Part shown: positions 20,291-32,431 of the stretch, piece after piece
Layout of the letters: the number at the start of each line of letters is the position of its first letter
Numbering within the stretch: position 1 is the first letter of the stretch
Assembly: GCA_029844215.1 (NCBI GenBank)
Contig: CM056731.1
Coordinates: forward strand, 82,232,992 to 82,296,991
Direction: 5' to 3'
Length of the DNA stretch: 64,000 nucleotides
Origin: Przewalskia tangutica
Lineage: Eukaryota > Streptophyta > Magnoliopsida > Solanales > Solanaceae
Position numbers and translations under genes: made by a program
Notes under the pieces: model-generated
Databases searched by the model: none
The model's input: the letters and a program-made list of their open reading frames with translations, nothing else
What the model was told of the DNA's origin: nothing

Positions 20291-21790
20291 TGACCATGGA
20301 TGGAATGGAGTGATGATTTGATGAATGCTGATAATCTCTATTTATTTGAATGTGGATATACTGACAATTTGGAAATTTTTTGTTTTGGTTTGTAATATTT
20401 TATGATGGGATATTTTTTTGGTCTGTTATGGAAGATATTCTAACTGCTTTCTAAAGATGTTTATATATATCTTCTCCTGATACTTGGCCTCTCTATCATC
20501 GGCATGCCTCTGAATCTACCCAACATTGATCTTGGCTTTGGACTCTTTGTTACAAACTTGCTGGTACTGGTTGATCCCCGACACAGCAACCCCTAGCAAA
20601 TCCGCTCTTAACAGATCCTCGTAGTCTTTGTCACACACCTCGGGGATTTACACTACCTGGTATATGAGAGGAATGTTCCATTCGCAGATGTACGTCAATC
20701 ACATAGTCCCCCATACCCCCAACCAGCTAGTTACTCATTTCCTAGATGTCTCAGAACCCTAGCCGGTGCATAAGGGTGGACCCGTCGAATACCCATGAGC
20801 GACAAGAATGGAGATTTTGTACCTTGGACTACAACCTATGAAGAGGTAAAGTCAGCGAACCTCCATTGTATATCCTTCTCTATAAGACTCGCGACGAATA
20901 GGCATTACTCTCTTTTGGTTTGGTGAGGGAAATCATGATTCACCAGGTCATCCTTTCGACTATCGGTAGGTAAGATTGGGAGACCTACGGTTTTCCTGAG
21001 GTGTTTGAGAATCCACCATTATAGTAATAGCTTGCACCCCTGAAAGTACCTAAGGTGGTTTTTGCATTTACCCAAGGCTTGATATATATCAGTGAGGATG
21101 ACTGGGACTATGTCGAAGTATTTGGATACCCCGCCGTTGTTGGCTACGCCATAGAAGATGGCGTGAGCGACTGAGATGACTCAGGTGTTTATAGCAATGT
21201 GGGGATTTTGAGGGCGAATGGCACTTTCAAGTTTACAACTTTACATAAATTCCCCCACACATCTTCTCAAGGGGATTTGTACCTAGACTTCAAATCGTTA
21301 GTATAATTTCTAATATGGAAAAGGGAAAAAATGGTTTATTAATCTCCTTCCACCTATTGGGTCATAATTGCCCTTTTAAGTTAATTTTTAGTCTGAAATT
21401 GCTTCTCCTTTTAACAGAAACTAATGTGAAATATATGAAATTTTAAATTAAGGTATGTGACATTGCTTTATTGCTCCTCGTGTGATTAGACCCAACCCAT
21501 TTTTAAAATAACATCCCAGCTCTTCATCTTCTGCATTCACCATTGTAAATATCATTCATAACTAGAACGATTTCTGTATGGAGCATAAGCATTACAATTC
21601 ATAACTTAATTAATTTCTTTCTTAGTTGCTTAAATATATGATTTTGCATAGGATTAGAAATCTCATTTGTTTCTTCCATCTCTTAGAGGCAGTGCAATAG
21701 TGGAAAACCATATAATTAATTCTAAGTTTGGGCAGCATGAATGAACTTAACCAACTTAGAAATGCTAGGAATTCCCTCGTTAACAACCGT
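20291..21790. other. Unassigned sequence between the relic and the SINE
   Basis: I see no convincing gene, LTR or terminal inverted repeat here. 20340-20460 is T-rich. 20500-21200 has more even base composition and short interrupted frames on both strands, so it may be an old coding relic, but I cannot name it. 21300-21720 is AT-rich. Confidence 0.4.
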
Positions 21791-21925
21791 ACAAAAACAA
21801 CAACATACTCAGTGAAATCCCACAACGTGGGGTCTGGAGAGGGTAGAGTGTACACAAACCTTACATTCACCTTGAAAAGTAGAGTGGTTATTTTCGGAAG
21901 AACCTCGACTCAAGACAAGGCATAA
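21791..21925 (+). mobile_element. Au-like SINE-type relic
   Basis: The block CAACATACTCAGTG, then AATCCCACAACGTGGGGTCT, then GAGGGTAGAGTGTACAC matches the 3' half of the Au-type SINE, well known in Solanaceae and some grasses. It continues with a CTCGACTCAAGACAAGG-like end. It carries several substitutions. The 5' promoter boxes and target duplication are not clear. Confidence 0.6.
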
Positions 21926-22189
21926 TCACAGGCAAAGCAAGATAAGCAAGATAAACGGTCAGACGAGAAATTAAAGCATTATGAACATACATATAATAAA
22001 ATCGAATATGTTATGGTATTGCATTCTAACAACAGGAAGCATTAATTAATACAACTAAATAAGATAAATAAATTACACTAAAGAATACATGGTAGCATGA
22101 ATCAAACTACCGAAGACTATAAAACACTAATGCACCTATAAGTGTGAGCCTACAGTAATAATACTACACTATCATTTTGTAATCGTAAG

Positions 22190-22335
22190 TAGGACTACGC
22201 TCTACCTACTACCCTTCTATCATAATCCGTATCCTCCACAATCCCTATCTACGGTCATGTCCTCAGTAAGTTACACCTACGCTATATTTCGTCTAATCAT
22301 CTCTCCCAATACTTCTTGAGCCTGCGCATATGCTC
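22190..22335 (-). pseudogene. RTE-type LINE reverse transcriptase C-terminal relic
   Basis: On the minus strand this short stretch contains RLKKYW, then EMIRRN, then LTEDMTVDRD in changing frames. That is the typical end of RTE-class LINE proteins, where a PKKYW motif is followed by a TEDMTLDR motif. In-frame stops and a frame change show it is dead. It lies next to the SINE-like block, a frequent arrangement because SINEs borrow LINE 3' ends. The upstream part of the reverse transcriptase is not visible nearby. Confidence 0.6.
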
Positions 22336-22522
22336 CTCATTACAGTAAGCAAACAAATTGTGTGGGCGCAACATTAGCAAATGGAGGAGCTTCAAGAGTA
22401 GCATTCCACTAACCTTTTACATCTCTTATCATATGTTTGCATTTGAGTCTAAACTAACCTTTGATTCATTGACACGGAATGTTGTCTTAAATGGAGGAGC
22501 ATATGCACCAAAATTTCGTTAC

Positions 22523-22530
22523 CATACATG
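22523..22530. repeat. hAT target site duplication (left; right copy at 23336-23343)
   Basis: CATACATG is present exactly on both sides of 22531-23335. Eight bases is diagnostic for hAT transposases. Confidence 0.88.
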
Positions 22531-23163
22531 TAGGGGTACACCGGTCCAAAACCGGATCGGGACCAGAATCGGAATCCTCATTTTTTCTGCACCGAGGACC
22601 GGACCGGTATAATTCCGGTCCGGACCTAAAAATCCGATCCGATCTGGGTTTTGGACGGTTGGACCTGTTTTTTTTTAATGCAATTTTTAATTTATTTTTA
22701 TTTGTAAATTTTTAACAATGTGTTCGTTTATCAATCTCATTAAATATATTTGTTTTTTTCCTTATCCTTCAATATATTTATTTGAATAGGTACCGACATC
22801 AATCTTTCAGATCCAACATCATACAGCAGGTGGGTGTGAGTTGCACCGAAACTCTATATTATTTTGTAATCAAGTTGACCTGACATTCTCAAATAAAACT
22901 TGACAATCTTCATGCTCCACTTGCCTAAATCACACCAACGAGTCCACAAAAACGACCTCATCATCCATATCATCATATTGCACATCTAGTTATAAAGAAA
23001 AAAGATAGATAAATAATGTCAAACATTAAAAATTATAAGTTTTAAAAAATAATTAGAAGAGTTATAAAAATAACATTACCTTTCTCAATTTCCTCCAAAT
23101 CTTTCAAATTTTCTTTTACATCTAATTAGAAGAAGTTATAAAAATTAACATTACCTAGAATTT

Positions 23164-23218
<55 letters not shown>

Positions 23219-23335
23219 AACGGTCCATTCCGGTCCGAACCGGATTATTCTAATTTTTACCTATTCATATTGGAAAACCGAAATCTTATATAATGAAGGA
23301 CCGCGGACCGGAACGGTCTAAAAATGTACACCCTA
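22531..23335. mobile_element. Non-autonomous hAT transposon, 805 bp
   Basis: The left end TAGGGGTACAC and the right end GTACACCCTA are imperfect terminal inverted repeats, framed by a perfect 8-bp duplication. The subterminal parts are rich in CCGGTCCGGACC-like and ACCGGAT-like words in both orientations (22545-22640 and 23220-23320), typical of transposase-binding regions. No transposase frame is present. An (AT)n run at 23167-23216 lies inside. Confidence 0.85.
23167..23216. repeat. (AT)n microsatellite
   Basis: About 25 AT units lie inside the hAT element. Confidence 0.95.
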
Positions 23336-23343
23336 CATACATG

Positions 23344-25174
23344 ACTCCTTAGCTTCCTTGCCATTGATGACAATTGACATTATGAGATCTTTGATTACTA
23401 TATTCCCTTCCCGTATAGTCAGGGATGAATGGATGTAGCCAAAGAGAATGAAGTGTATGGAGTATTTTTTTATTTAAAAAAAGGGGTTTGAGTTAATGGT
23501 TTGACTGTGAAAATCAGTTGGGTCTAATGACACGTGGACCAATAATTATTGCCACATATTTAATCCAAAATCCCATAATATATATTCTACATAAGCTTCT
23601 TTAAAAGGAAGGAAAATATACTAAAATTTAACCTCAAGGGAAATTATAAACCATTTTCAATATATACTAATGATATTTTTTTCACGCTTTTCCATTTAAT
23701 ATTAACAAATCAATATTAATATTTGCTACTCCTAAAAAAATCGAATAGTTAATTAACCCCATGAACATTTAGTTAAGGGGTAAATAATCCAAAGATCTTT
23801 TAGTTTTGGATGTCTTTGTATATTTCCAATTATTTTATTGTTGAAGAAGACAAGCGTTGGTAATACATTGGTCACTCACATGGATTGAACAAGACACGAG
23901 AAATACTGTTTATTACAAGACTCATTCCTAAATTACTAGTAAAATCACAGTGGATAGTGGACACATATGCTGTCGGCATATCATCACCAATTTGGACTAG
24001 ACACCCTCATATGTCACTATTACTACAGGTCAATTACCACTAAAACTAACTAACGAACTAACCGACCAACTCTCATCCATCCACCTGTCCATCTTTTCTT
24101 CATTTGAATTTGATTTCTGAATTTTTGTGAATGTAGGTTCAACTTCAAATCATTGAACATATATACCTGATGTTTTGTTATTTTTCTTGACTAGGAATCT
24201 TCTTGTCACAAAGTGAAAAATATTAAGTAATTCCAGAGGGCAATCTAATTGTTAATATAATTCAGAGCACCATATATAGAAAATAATTAATTAGGTACAC
24301 GAACAATTGATCTCCGTCACTCCGTTCATGAGTTTATAATATATTCAGTATATATTTTGTTCAAAATATTTAAACAATCAAATTATTAAAAAGAAAATTA
24401 CAAACAAAACTCTACACCAAAACACAAAGATGGTAGGTAACCTTTTTGAACCATTCAAATTACATCAAAATTTTTTTTTGATGAAAAAATAAATGTGTAT
24501 TGAAATCATCAAAATGTACAAGTGCGATGGGCATACCCATGACTTTCGATGTGATATAATCTAGCAGCGTCTCAGCAGAAGCGGATCGACCATTTAATCA
24601 CGTTAATAACAAACTCTATTAGTCATGTTGGGCAGTCAAAATGCAAAATAGCATATATCATTTCATAGTCTATTCATTGCTACAATTTTTGTCTAAAACT
24701 ATTTTCTATTAGTAAAACTTTTTATTGTTGAATAAGAGCAGAGCAGTACAGGCTGAGTCAAATAGCATATGCCCTATCGTGTTATTCCGTGCACATAAAT
24801 TTATCGAACGACAATTTTTTTGGATAAGTCACAATCAGAGTAAACATAATTAACCAAAAAGATCAATCAGTTTTGCTGACAACATGTTCATTACCCAGAA
24901 TCGGTGTAGCACTTAATTTCAGTAAGTATTTGGTCCAAAATATCAGCAGAGAAATGGAGTAGAAATTAGAGAAGGTGGGGCTCAGTACTAGTACCCACAT
25001 GCCTTGGGGCTCCACCAGCACATGTTTGGATGCGTAACATAATAAACGAGATCTTCACCTGCAACGTAACTGATAAAATAAATAGAGTCTGGTCCCTTTC
25101 TTTCCCATATCAAACCCACTAATAAACCTCATTCTTTTATCAGAAAAATAAAATCAAAACAATAGACGAGTATA
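23344..25174. other. AT-rich intergenic stretch with nothing recognised
   Basis: No open frame of note, RNA gene, LTR end or paired terminal repeat is apparent. It may be host intergenic sequence. Confidence 0.45.
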
Positions 25175-25515
25175 TAGCTTGTTTGGCCAATTAATCTTCT
25201 AAAATTAATTTATTTTGAAAAATAATTTTTTTTTTGGTGAGAAGTAGTTGTTTTTCGCTAATCAATTTAAAAAGCACTTTTGAGCAATAATTAGTGTTTG
25301 GCCAAATTTTTAAGCGTATTTCTAAAGTATTTTTCAAAAAAAGTACTTTTGGGAAAACAAACTATGTTTTAGCTTTTAAAAACAACTTGTGCTACTCCCC
25401 AAAACACTTATTTTCTCTTAAAAGCTTAACAAAAACTTCACTATTTTATAATAAGCAGTTTTTAAAAAAAATAAATAAACACTTTTGACCTACCAAAACT
25501 CGGCGAAACAAGCTA
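25175..25515. mobile_element. MITE, 341 bp
   Basis: The left end TAGCTTGTTTGGCCAA and the right end, read on the other strand, TAGCTTGTTTCGCCGA form terminal inverted repeats. The inner arms contain mirrored AAGTGCTTTT-like and AAAAGCACTT-like words, so the element could fold into a long hairpin. If the outermost TA on each side is the target duplication, the element would be mariner-like; the superfamily is uncertain. A 64-codon frame inside is not a gene. Confidence 0.68.
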
Positions 25516-25876
25516 ACCGTGTGAAAAATCACAATTGCAAGCTTTTAATGACAAAAAAGTTACGATTAAACTGATTTTTCTTCTACTTTATGATTTAGAT
25601 TAATAATAGAATATTACTTTCTTTTTTTGTCTAAAAATTCTAGAATATTTATTTTTCTTCTAAATCTAGGATCTACAAATTACGTAATATTTAATTTATT
25701 TTTGTTTAATATCTAGAAAAAAACTCTGTAATATATTTCATTCTATTTTATTTCCTTAGTTTTTTATAAATAATAATGCAGTCTTTTATTTTCAATACAA
25801 GGAAATAATATAATAAATTAATGCAATGTATTTTTATTGATTCATCTCTCTTCCATTTAATTTCTCTCCAAATATA
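25516..25876. other. AT-rich spacer before element C
   Basis: Nothing is recognised. It ends with ATATA (25872-25876), the left target duplication of element C. Confidence 0.5.
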
Positions 25877-27460
25877 TGAAAATATATATGTCCTAGAGAC
25901 AATCATTTTAGGGACAGATGTATTTGAACACATTCATGTTATTAATAAGATTAATATATTTGTGGCATTTTGCAATTGCTGAATTATTATTTGATTGTTT
26001 ATATTATTCATTAATGTGCATCCCTTGAACTAAACGTTGTCATTGATAGTGTGGGATATTAATGATAGAACATAATTCTTAAAGTAGCCTAGACTGATGA
26101 TCATTGAGAATCAATGATATATTATAAGTCGACATGTGGTCTGCATCACATTCTTAGAGGATATATTATATCTCACTTACTACTAGCAATAGTTGCTAGT
26201 GATAGACACATGGATACTCTTAGAGGAGTATTGACATGCCCTGCTGATAAACTATTTGTTATACATGTCTAGAGTATTATCAGCATGTGGGAGATAGAGG
26301 TCCTTAGACTTGAGGTCAATACCACCTTGTTTACAGAGTAATGTATTTTAATTTTATCCTAAGCTCAAATGTCTTATAGGTTGATACACGGCTTGTATTG
26401 GGTACATTACGAAGTAGATTGAAGTTGGTAGTTAAGCCAAGAACGGGATTCATTCCTCGATTAGATATTCGAGATAACTCAGCTTCTCAGTGATATTAGG
26501 TCGACCAAGTCATTGGCCAATGGAAGAGACCTATTTAAGATATGATTTAGTTGTCGACTAATATAAATGAGATAAAGTGATCAAACCATTTGGATAGACA
26601 CTTGACAAATTCTAAGCTTGATTGAGTATGTTGAGAATGAAAGGAATCTATCATCCCGCATAGAGGTTGTGTTTACTAAAGAGTCTTGTAAACGTACTTC
26701 ACACATTGAGTGCATCGACGCGATCTAGTGAGTTTCGTGTGAACCTTGATTTGATTAAGGTCGATGTGTGAAGGCCTAAAGGGTCACACTAAGTCGATTG
26801 CCTTTTCGGTCTAAGGGTATATTGAGAGAGGATGAAATATTCAATTTAGAATTGAGATATTTTAACTAATAATAAATTATGAGATAAATTCCATTTGATG
26901 AAAATTATTTAATTTATTCAAAATTGAATTTTGAATTTAATTAAAATTAAATGTGCAGAAAATATTGAAACAAAGGGAGGCGTCGCGGCGCTGCAGCGGC
27001 AGTGGGCCCAGTCCGTCTGGCTCTGGCCCACTGTATTTCGGATTTTGGACAGGTTTAAGGGCCTGGTCTAAGTCTAATTTGGCTTAGGTTTCTCCCTATA
27101 TATTTGGCACTTTACCTCATAATTTAGGTTGCACCAATTCTACATAGAATTAAAACATTCTTACTTTCTGAACTCAGAGTTCAGGAAATAAAATCCTCTC
27201 AAACTTCTGCCAAGATTTCCTTGCTTTCCTGACAGAGGGGTATATCATAGCAAAGGCTTGCACCCGAGGAGACAATCGCGTGCGCACCCTCTAGTAGAGA
27301 CTACACTAATCTTAAACTGTAAGTTTTTTCTTATGTCTCTACAGGTTTCAATTGTAGCATAACCAAACCAGAAACGGGATTGTTGGGGCAAGTAAGTTAA
27401 TTAACTTTTAAACTTCTGTTGTGCCTTACTTATATATTTTAGACCCAACAAAACCCTACA
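25877..27460 (+). repeat. Element C 5' LTR
   Basis: The LTR begins TGAAAATATATATG and ends CCCTACA; 1,584 bp. It contains a GC-rich islet near 26980-27030 (GGCGTCGCGGCG, then GCAGTGGGCCCAGTC) in otherwise AT-rich sequence. A TATA-like CTATATATTTGG lies near 27106. No gene is present. Confidence 0.92.
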
Positions 27461-27461
27461 G

Positions 27462-27475
27462 TGGTATCAAAGTCC
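27462..27475 (+). other. Primer binding site of element C
   Basis: TGGTATCAAAGTCC lies one base after the 5' LTR and resembles the methionine-tRNA primer sites of plant copia elements. Confidence 0.75.
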
Positions 27476-29023
27476 AAGCTGGTTAAATAGTTACGTAACA
27501 ATTGAAAGACATAATAATATGGTTTAAACGTAAATTGATTTTAAATCTGAATTAAAACAAGCCTATTTATATCTGACAAACTTTGACTGAGTGATGAACC
27601 TTTTGAAATCACCCTAAATTATCAACTACGCTAAATCGAGGAAGTCATTCCATTCTAGCATGAACTGAGCCTTGTGCAGAAATCGGTTCATTGCGAACAT
27701 GGTGCACGGCGAGGAATGGATGATGGTCGATATGTGCGTTATTGATAATGGTGGGTGGCTGTAAAGTACCTGTAATCTGAACCCTAAATTAGATTTAGGG
27801 GTTGGTCATTTTTTAGAAAATCAAACGCGAAATCACTCTGAAAAGGACGTCAGCGCCGCGACCCTATTATAGGACATCGCGGCACGTCGCTAGGTTTCAC
27901 GACGGCGCCGCGGCTCCATGACGGAGTGCCACGGCGCCGATCACGGTAATTATCAGGGACGTGATTAAAACCTTCATTTAAATTCTGAATTATCTAGAAG
28001 CCCGGCGTCGCGGCCCGTGGTGGAAGCGCTGCGACTTAATTCAAGCAAATAGAATATTTACGCCGCCAGCATCGCGTTCCTTGAAGGCGCGCGTGGCGGA
28101 TTTCGAATATAAAATCTCAGTTTTTCGACGTTTAATTCATGATTATTATTACACAGTATGTTGGTATACTGTTTACGTGCTAAATAATTGTCGTTTACTT
28201 TATTAAGTTTAGAGTCCGCAATCATGCTTGTATAGACGACGTCCAAAACTAGGTTTAGAGTCTGCAATCATGCTTTGATAGGTGGCGTCCAAAACTAAGT
28301 TTAGAGTCTGCTATCATGCTTGGGTAGACGACGCCCAAATACATGTTTAAATGCTTTGAGTAATGTTTGAAATATGTAATAATTGATCTTGAATATAACC
28401 CTGAATTAAAATATTCTTCGAATTTAATACAACTCTCATTTAAAATGAACGCGTCATCCGTTATAATTGATTGTGGTGCAAAATCCTTTTTGACAAGATA
28501 GGTATTTATGCCCTAGCATTTTCTCTAAGTCTACGAGGACTCAGACCCTTTCATATATGCATATAAATGTTGTAGTAGGTGATAAACTTTCGTGAGTATT
28601 TACACCCTAGTGTTTGCTCGATGAAGGCTAAGCTCACTTAGATACATAATTGCAGTCGCGTAACGGGGTTGACTTGCTAGGTTGTCTTGGCGCCCTAGTG
28701 TCGGACAATCGAGGGACGCATATCATATTATTTAGAACATGCGGTCAACCAAGAGTTACAAATTGTTTGTAATTGGTTTAGAGACCTACCGGATCATGTT
28801 GTTGAAGTTATCAGCCTCATAAAATGCGGAGACAACGTGAGTCTGGATCTTGGCCCATTATGACCGTATTTGATATGAGTCTGTATTCTTTCATGGGGTA
28901 AACAAATATGTTAAAATAGTGGGAGCTAATTAAACTAAAGGCCATGTTATATTAGTTAATGAATGTGTTCAATAGAAATTATATTAGAGTGTTAATTTCA
29001 AGTCTATCTTTTCTTCAGTTACA
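27476..29023 (+). other. Long leader of element C
   Basis: About 1.5 kb separates the primer site from gag. It includes a cluster of GCGCCGCGG-like words (27845-28080) and three 46-bp tandem repeats (28205-28342). No protein is recognised. Confidence 0.7.
28205..28342 (+). repeat. Three 46-bp tandem repeats in the element C leader
   Basis: Units start at 28205, 28251 and 28297. Each opens ARGTTTAGAGTCYGC and contains ATCATGCTT and GTCCAAAACT-like blocks. The units differ at several positions but keep the exact period. Confidence 0.93.
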
Positions 29024-29860
29024 ATGTTGAATCTGTCACTTAAAATGTTGGTTGAAACACACAAGCTGAATTGAGCTAATTTTCCTGACTGGTTAAGAAA
29101 TTTGCATTTGGTGTTGTGATTAGAAAAGATTGAGTATGTATTGGAAACAACACTCCCTATAGTCCCTGCTGAAGATTCTGAAGCATACGCCCTGTTTGAC
29201 AAGGCAGCCTATCAGAAATATCTTGATGATGCTATTGCGACACAATGTGTCATGTTATCTTCTATTTCCCCAACGAGATGCTTGAACACTTGAAGAGTCT
29301 CTATGACTTACAGTCTCAGATAATGAAGTATGAACTATTGAGATATCTCTTTAAGTGTAAGCTGAACGAAGGGGGTCAGGTGTCACATCATGTATTGAAG
29401 ATGATTGGGTTAATAGAAAGGTTAGCTTCGATTGGAACGAAGCTACCCGTAACAGTTTCTATCAACCTGATCTTGAATTCGCTTCCTGTTTCATTTGAGA
29501 ACTTCATTATGAATTACAACATAAATGGAACCAAAGCGAATCTCCCAGAACTTCATAACATATTAAGTACCTTCGAATCGTCCACCTCTAAAGGTAAAGT
29601 TGTGCTCATGGTGGGCTCATCCAGCAAGTTCAAGCCTAAGGGTAAGAATATACATAAGAAGAAGGGTAAGGTGGTTGCCTCCACGCCCACAACTATGAAA
29701 CCTCGAAGAGTTGTTCAAAAGAATGCCAAGATAGTTGTTGATGTTTGCCTCAATTGCAAAAGGAAGAGGCATTGGAAGAAGGACTGTACAGCCTCAGGGG
29801 GAGACAAAACACAAGGTGCTTCAGGCCCTGCCGGAAAAAGTATGTTTGTTATTGAAATAA
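29024..29860 (+). pseudogene. Copia gag of element C, broken
   Basis: The probable start is ATG 29024 (LNLSLKMLVETHKLN), the usual copia gag opening in which a hydrophilic start is followed by NFPDW. Two in-frame TGA codons follow within 100 bases, and a frame change lies near 29265. The open frame from 29245 includes EMLEHLKSLYDLQ, a core typical of copia gag (UBN2-like). The zinc knuckle at about 29749-29790 reads CLNCKRKRHWKKDC and keeps all four ligands; the usual Gly before His is Arg. Gag forms the virus-like particle. Confidence 0.82.
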
Positions 29861-30946
29861 ATATGTCTATAACTAATTCTCACTGTTGGGTATTAGATAC
29901 CGCTTGTGGCTCACACATTTGTAACAATGTGTGAAGTCGATGTGGTAAATGTTGGACCTTGGGAAGTAGATCTACATTGGAAACGGAGCGAGATGATCTT
30001 TGAGCAACGTGGGGACTTATAGACTAGATTTACCTTCTGGCTTTTGTTTAGAACTTAATAATTGTTATTTTGTTCCCTCGTTAATGAGTAATATTATTTT
30101 TGTCCCTATGTTAGACATTGAGGGGTTTTCCTCATTTATTACCAATGGAAGTTATGTTTTATCTTATAATGGTTTTATTTGTGGAAATGCACCACATGTG
30201 GATGGATTGTATGTTTTAAACTGTAGCCATAAAATTTTCAATAATCAAAATAAAAGAGCTAAAATAAGTAATCCAAGAAATCCCACCTACTTATGCCACT
30301 GCAGACTTGGTCACATCAATGAATCAAGGATAACAAGATTAAGAAAATTACATTACCTGGAACCATTTGACTTAGAGTCATATGGTGATTGTGAATCTTG
30401 CTTAAGAGGATAGATGACAAATAAATCACTTTCTGGGAAAGGGATACATGCCAAAGAAGTGCTTGAGTTAGTCCATACCGATGTATGTGAGCCGTTTTAA
30501 ACTCAAGCTAAGGGAGGCTTTCTTTATTTCATTACTTTTACAGACGATTTCTCAAGGTTTGGGCATGTGAGAAATTCATGGAGTACAAGTCAGAAATAGA
30601 GAAGCAACTTGAAACAAGTATTAAGACTCTTCGATCAGATAGAGGAGGTGAATACTTAAGTAAAACAATTCTAGATTATTTGAAGCTTCGTGGAGTTCAA
30701 TCACAATGGACACCTCCCGGAACGCCACAAATGAATGGTGTTGTTGAGAGGAGAAATCAGACCTTATTAGATATGGTTAGATCCATGATGAGCTTATCAG
30801 CTCTACCAACATACCTATGGAGATATGCATTACAAAGCTCAATCTATATTTTGAACAGAGTTCCTTCAAATTCAGTAGAGAAAACTCCATATGAGATATG
30901 GTATGACAAGAAGTCAGCACTTAGACACATGCTACCCTGGGGGTGC
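29861..30946 (+). pseudogene. Copia protease and integrase of element C, broken and interrupted
   Basis: The protease active site appears as WVLDTACGSH near 29888, followed by a stop at 29932-29934 and scrambled frames. A pre-integrase zinc region follows (CHCRLGH, then CESCLRG, to TAG near 30411). The integrase core shows HTDVCEP, FTDDFSRFG and NGVVERRNQT, which supply the catalytic D, D and E, although a TAA lies after the first and a frame break near 30560 after the second. WRYALQSSIYILNRVPS follows. The frame is cut at 30946 by solo LTR D. Its continuation resumes after the duplicated GGTGC at 39190. Confidence 0.85.
30942..30946. repeat. Target site duplication of solo LTR D (left; right copy at 39185-39189)
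   Basis: GGTGC occurs on both sides of 30947-39184. Joining the two flanks restores a continuous copia integrase reading, which independently confirms the junctions. Confidence 0.93.
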
Positions 30947-31909
30947 TGTCACGACCCGACCCCGGGCCCGCGACTGGTGCCCTACCTGGGAACCCTTACA
31001 TGTATACATCAGAGATAATCAGCGGAACATACATGAAACTTATAAAATAAAACAACAGAAGTAAAACAACAGGTTAGCCGATGGGGCTACCTTCCTGGAC
31101 ATATATATATACAACCGAAGCAGTTGCCTCCTTTCCTTTACAAACTGACCCACAATATGTTACTACAGACCTCTAAGAGTTTTGACATAACAACTGCGGC
31201 AGGATAGGGCCCCGCCATACCCCTGAATATACATGAATCTACAACCTCAGGGAAAACCGTACCAAGAGATAAGCCTCCGGAGCAAATGGAGCTTTTTCCC
31301 AAAAACTGAACCGAGATCCTAAGAGCAAGGATCACCAACTGGTACCTAAAACTGCGGGCATGAACGCAGCCCAGAAGTCGATTACAACAGTGCCGAATAT
31401 GGAGCGAAATAACGTCTGATAAAAAATCATAATCGTACAAAAGAATGGCGAGACAAGTATAAAAATACATACGGATCTGTAGTGTCATTACCACTTTTGA
31501 ACTTAATCGTACCTTATTATCTTTTCCCATTTTCAATAAAAGTTATAGTCACATTCTTACGTACATGATTAGGAAAAATCATTAAGTTCATTACCATATA
31601 ACTTACTTATCTTTCATAACATGTTCCGACCACTATGGAGGACGCATATCTTACCCGAACTGGGACACGATCAAGTCACACAAATATCAAAGCGTGTCCG
31701 TGGAATCCCCCATCACTGCCGACAGCTATAAGTGTAAAATATAACCATGTGACGCGCCCGTGGCATCCCACCTCATTGTCGGCGTACACATACACAATAT
31801 ATATATATATATCTCCTGCCCTTGGAATCCCACATCACTGCCGACAGCCGTAGGTGTAACATATAACCATGTGTCGCGCCCGTGGCATCCCACCTCACCA
31901 GACACATAT

Positions 31910-31910
<1 letters not shown>

Positions 31911-31959
<49 letters not shown>
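31911..31959. repeat. (AT)n microsatellite in LTR D
   Basis: About 24 AT units. Short open frames reading IYIYIY on both strands come from this run and are not genes. Confidence 0.95.
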
Positions 31960-31960
<1 letters not shown>

Positions 31961-32426
31961 CGCGGCCGCATGCCTCGGAATCCCTCATCGTATAAGCATG
32001 GCCATAACGTGCCCTCGACATCCCTCATCGTAGGTGCAGGTCTTCATGGGGAGCTAGCCCATGGAGTAATAATATAACATGCCCCCGAAATCCCTCATCG
32101 TGGGTACATGTCTTCATGGGGAGCTAGCCCATGGAGTAAAATATAACATGGTCGCATGCCCCGGAATCCCACATCGTATAAGCATGACCATGGAGTAATA
32201 AAACGCGCGGGCATCTAACCCGCATCCTGGATGCATACCCCGGCATCCCTCATCGTATAAGCATGGCCAAGATTAATCACAATGGAAGCATACCCGTGGA
32301 ATCCCCCGTCACTGCCGGTACGTCCAATAAAATATCCGGGCATCTAACCCGCATCTTGGTCACATGCCCCGGAATCCCACATCACTGTCGGTACGTCCAA
32401 GTAAACTTATAACAAGACAGCCGGCC

Positions 32427-32431
32427 CTCCA
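32427..32431. repeat. Target site duplication of solo LTR E (left; right copy at 36672-36676)
   Basis: CTCCA is present on both sides of LTR E. LTR E itself carries the empty site near 35175 (as TTGGAGGG), which shows where in the family sequence the insertion fell. Confidence 0.9.

Noticed and set aside
21300..23700. Possible large MITE pair around the hAT element (similar AT-rich words near 21330 and 23630)
   Set aside because: The similarity is limited to short AT-rich words. I found no convincing terminal repeats or duplications.
31726..32028. Short IYIYIY-rich frames
   Set aside because: They are translations of an (AT)n run and the LTR D array.
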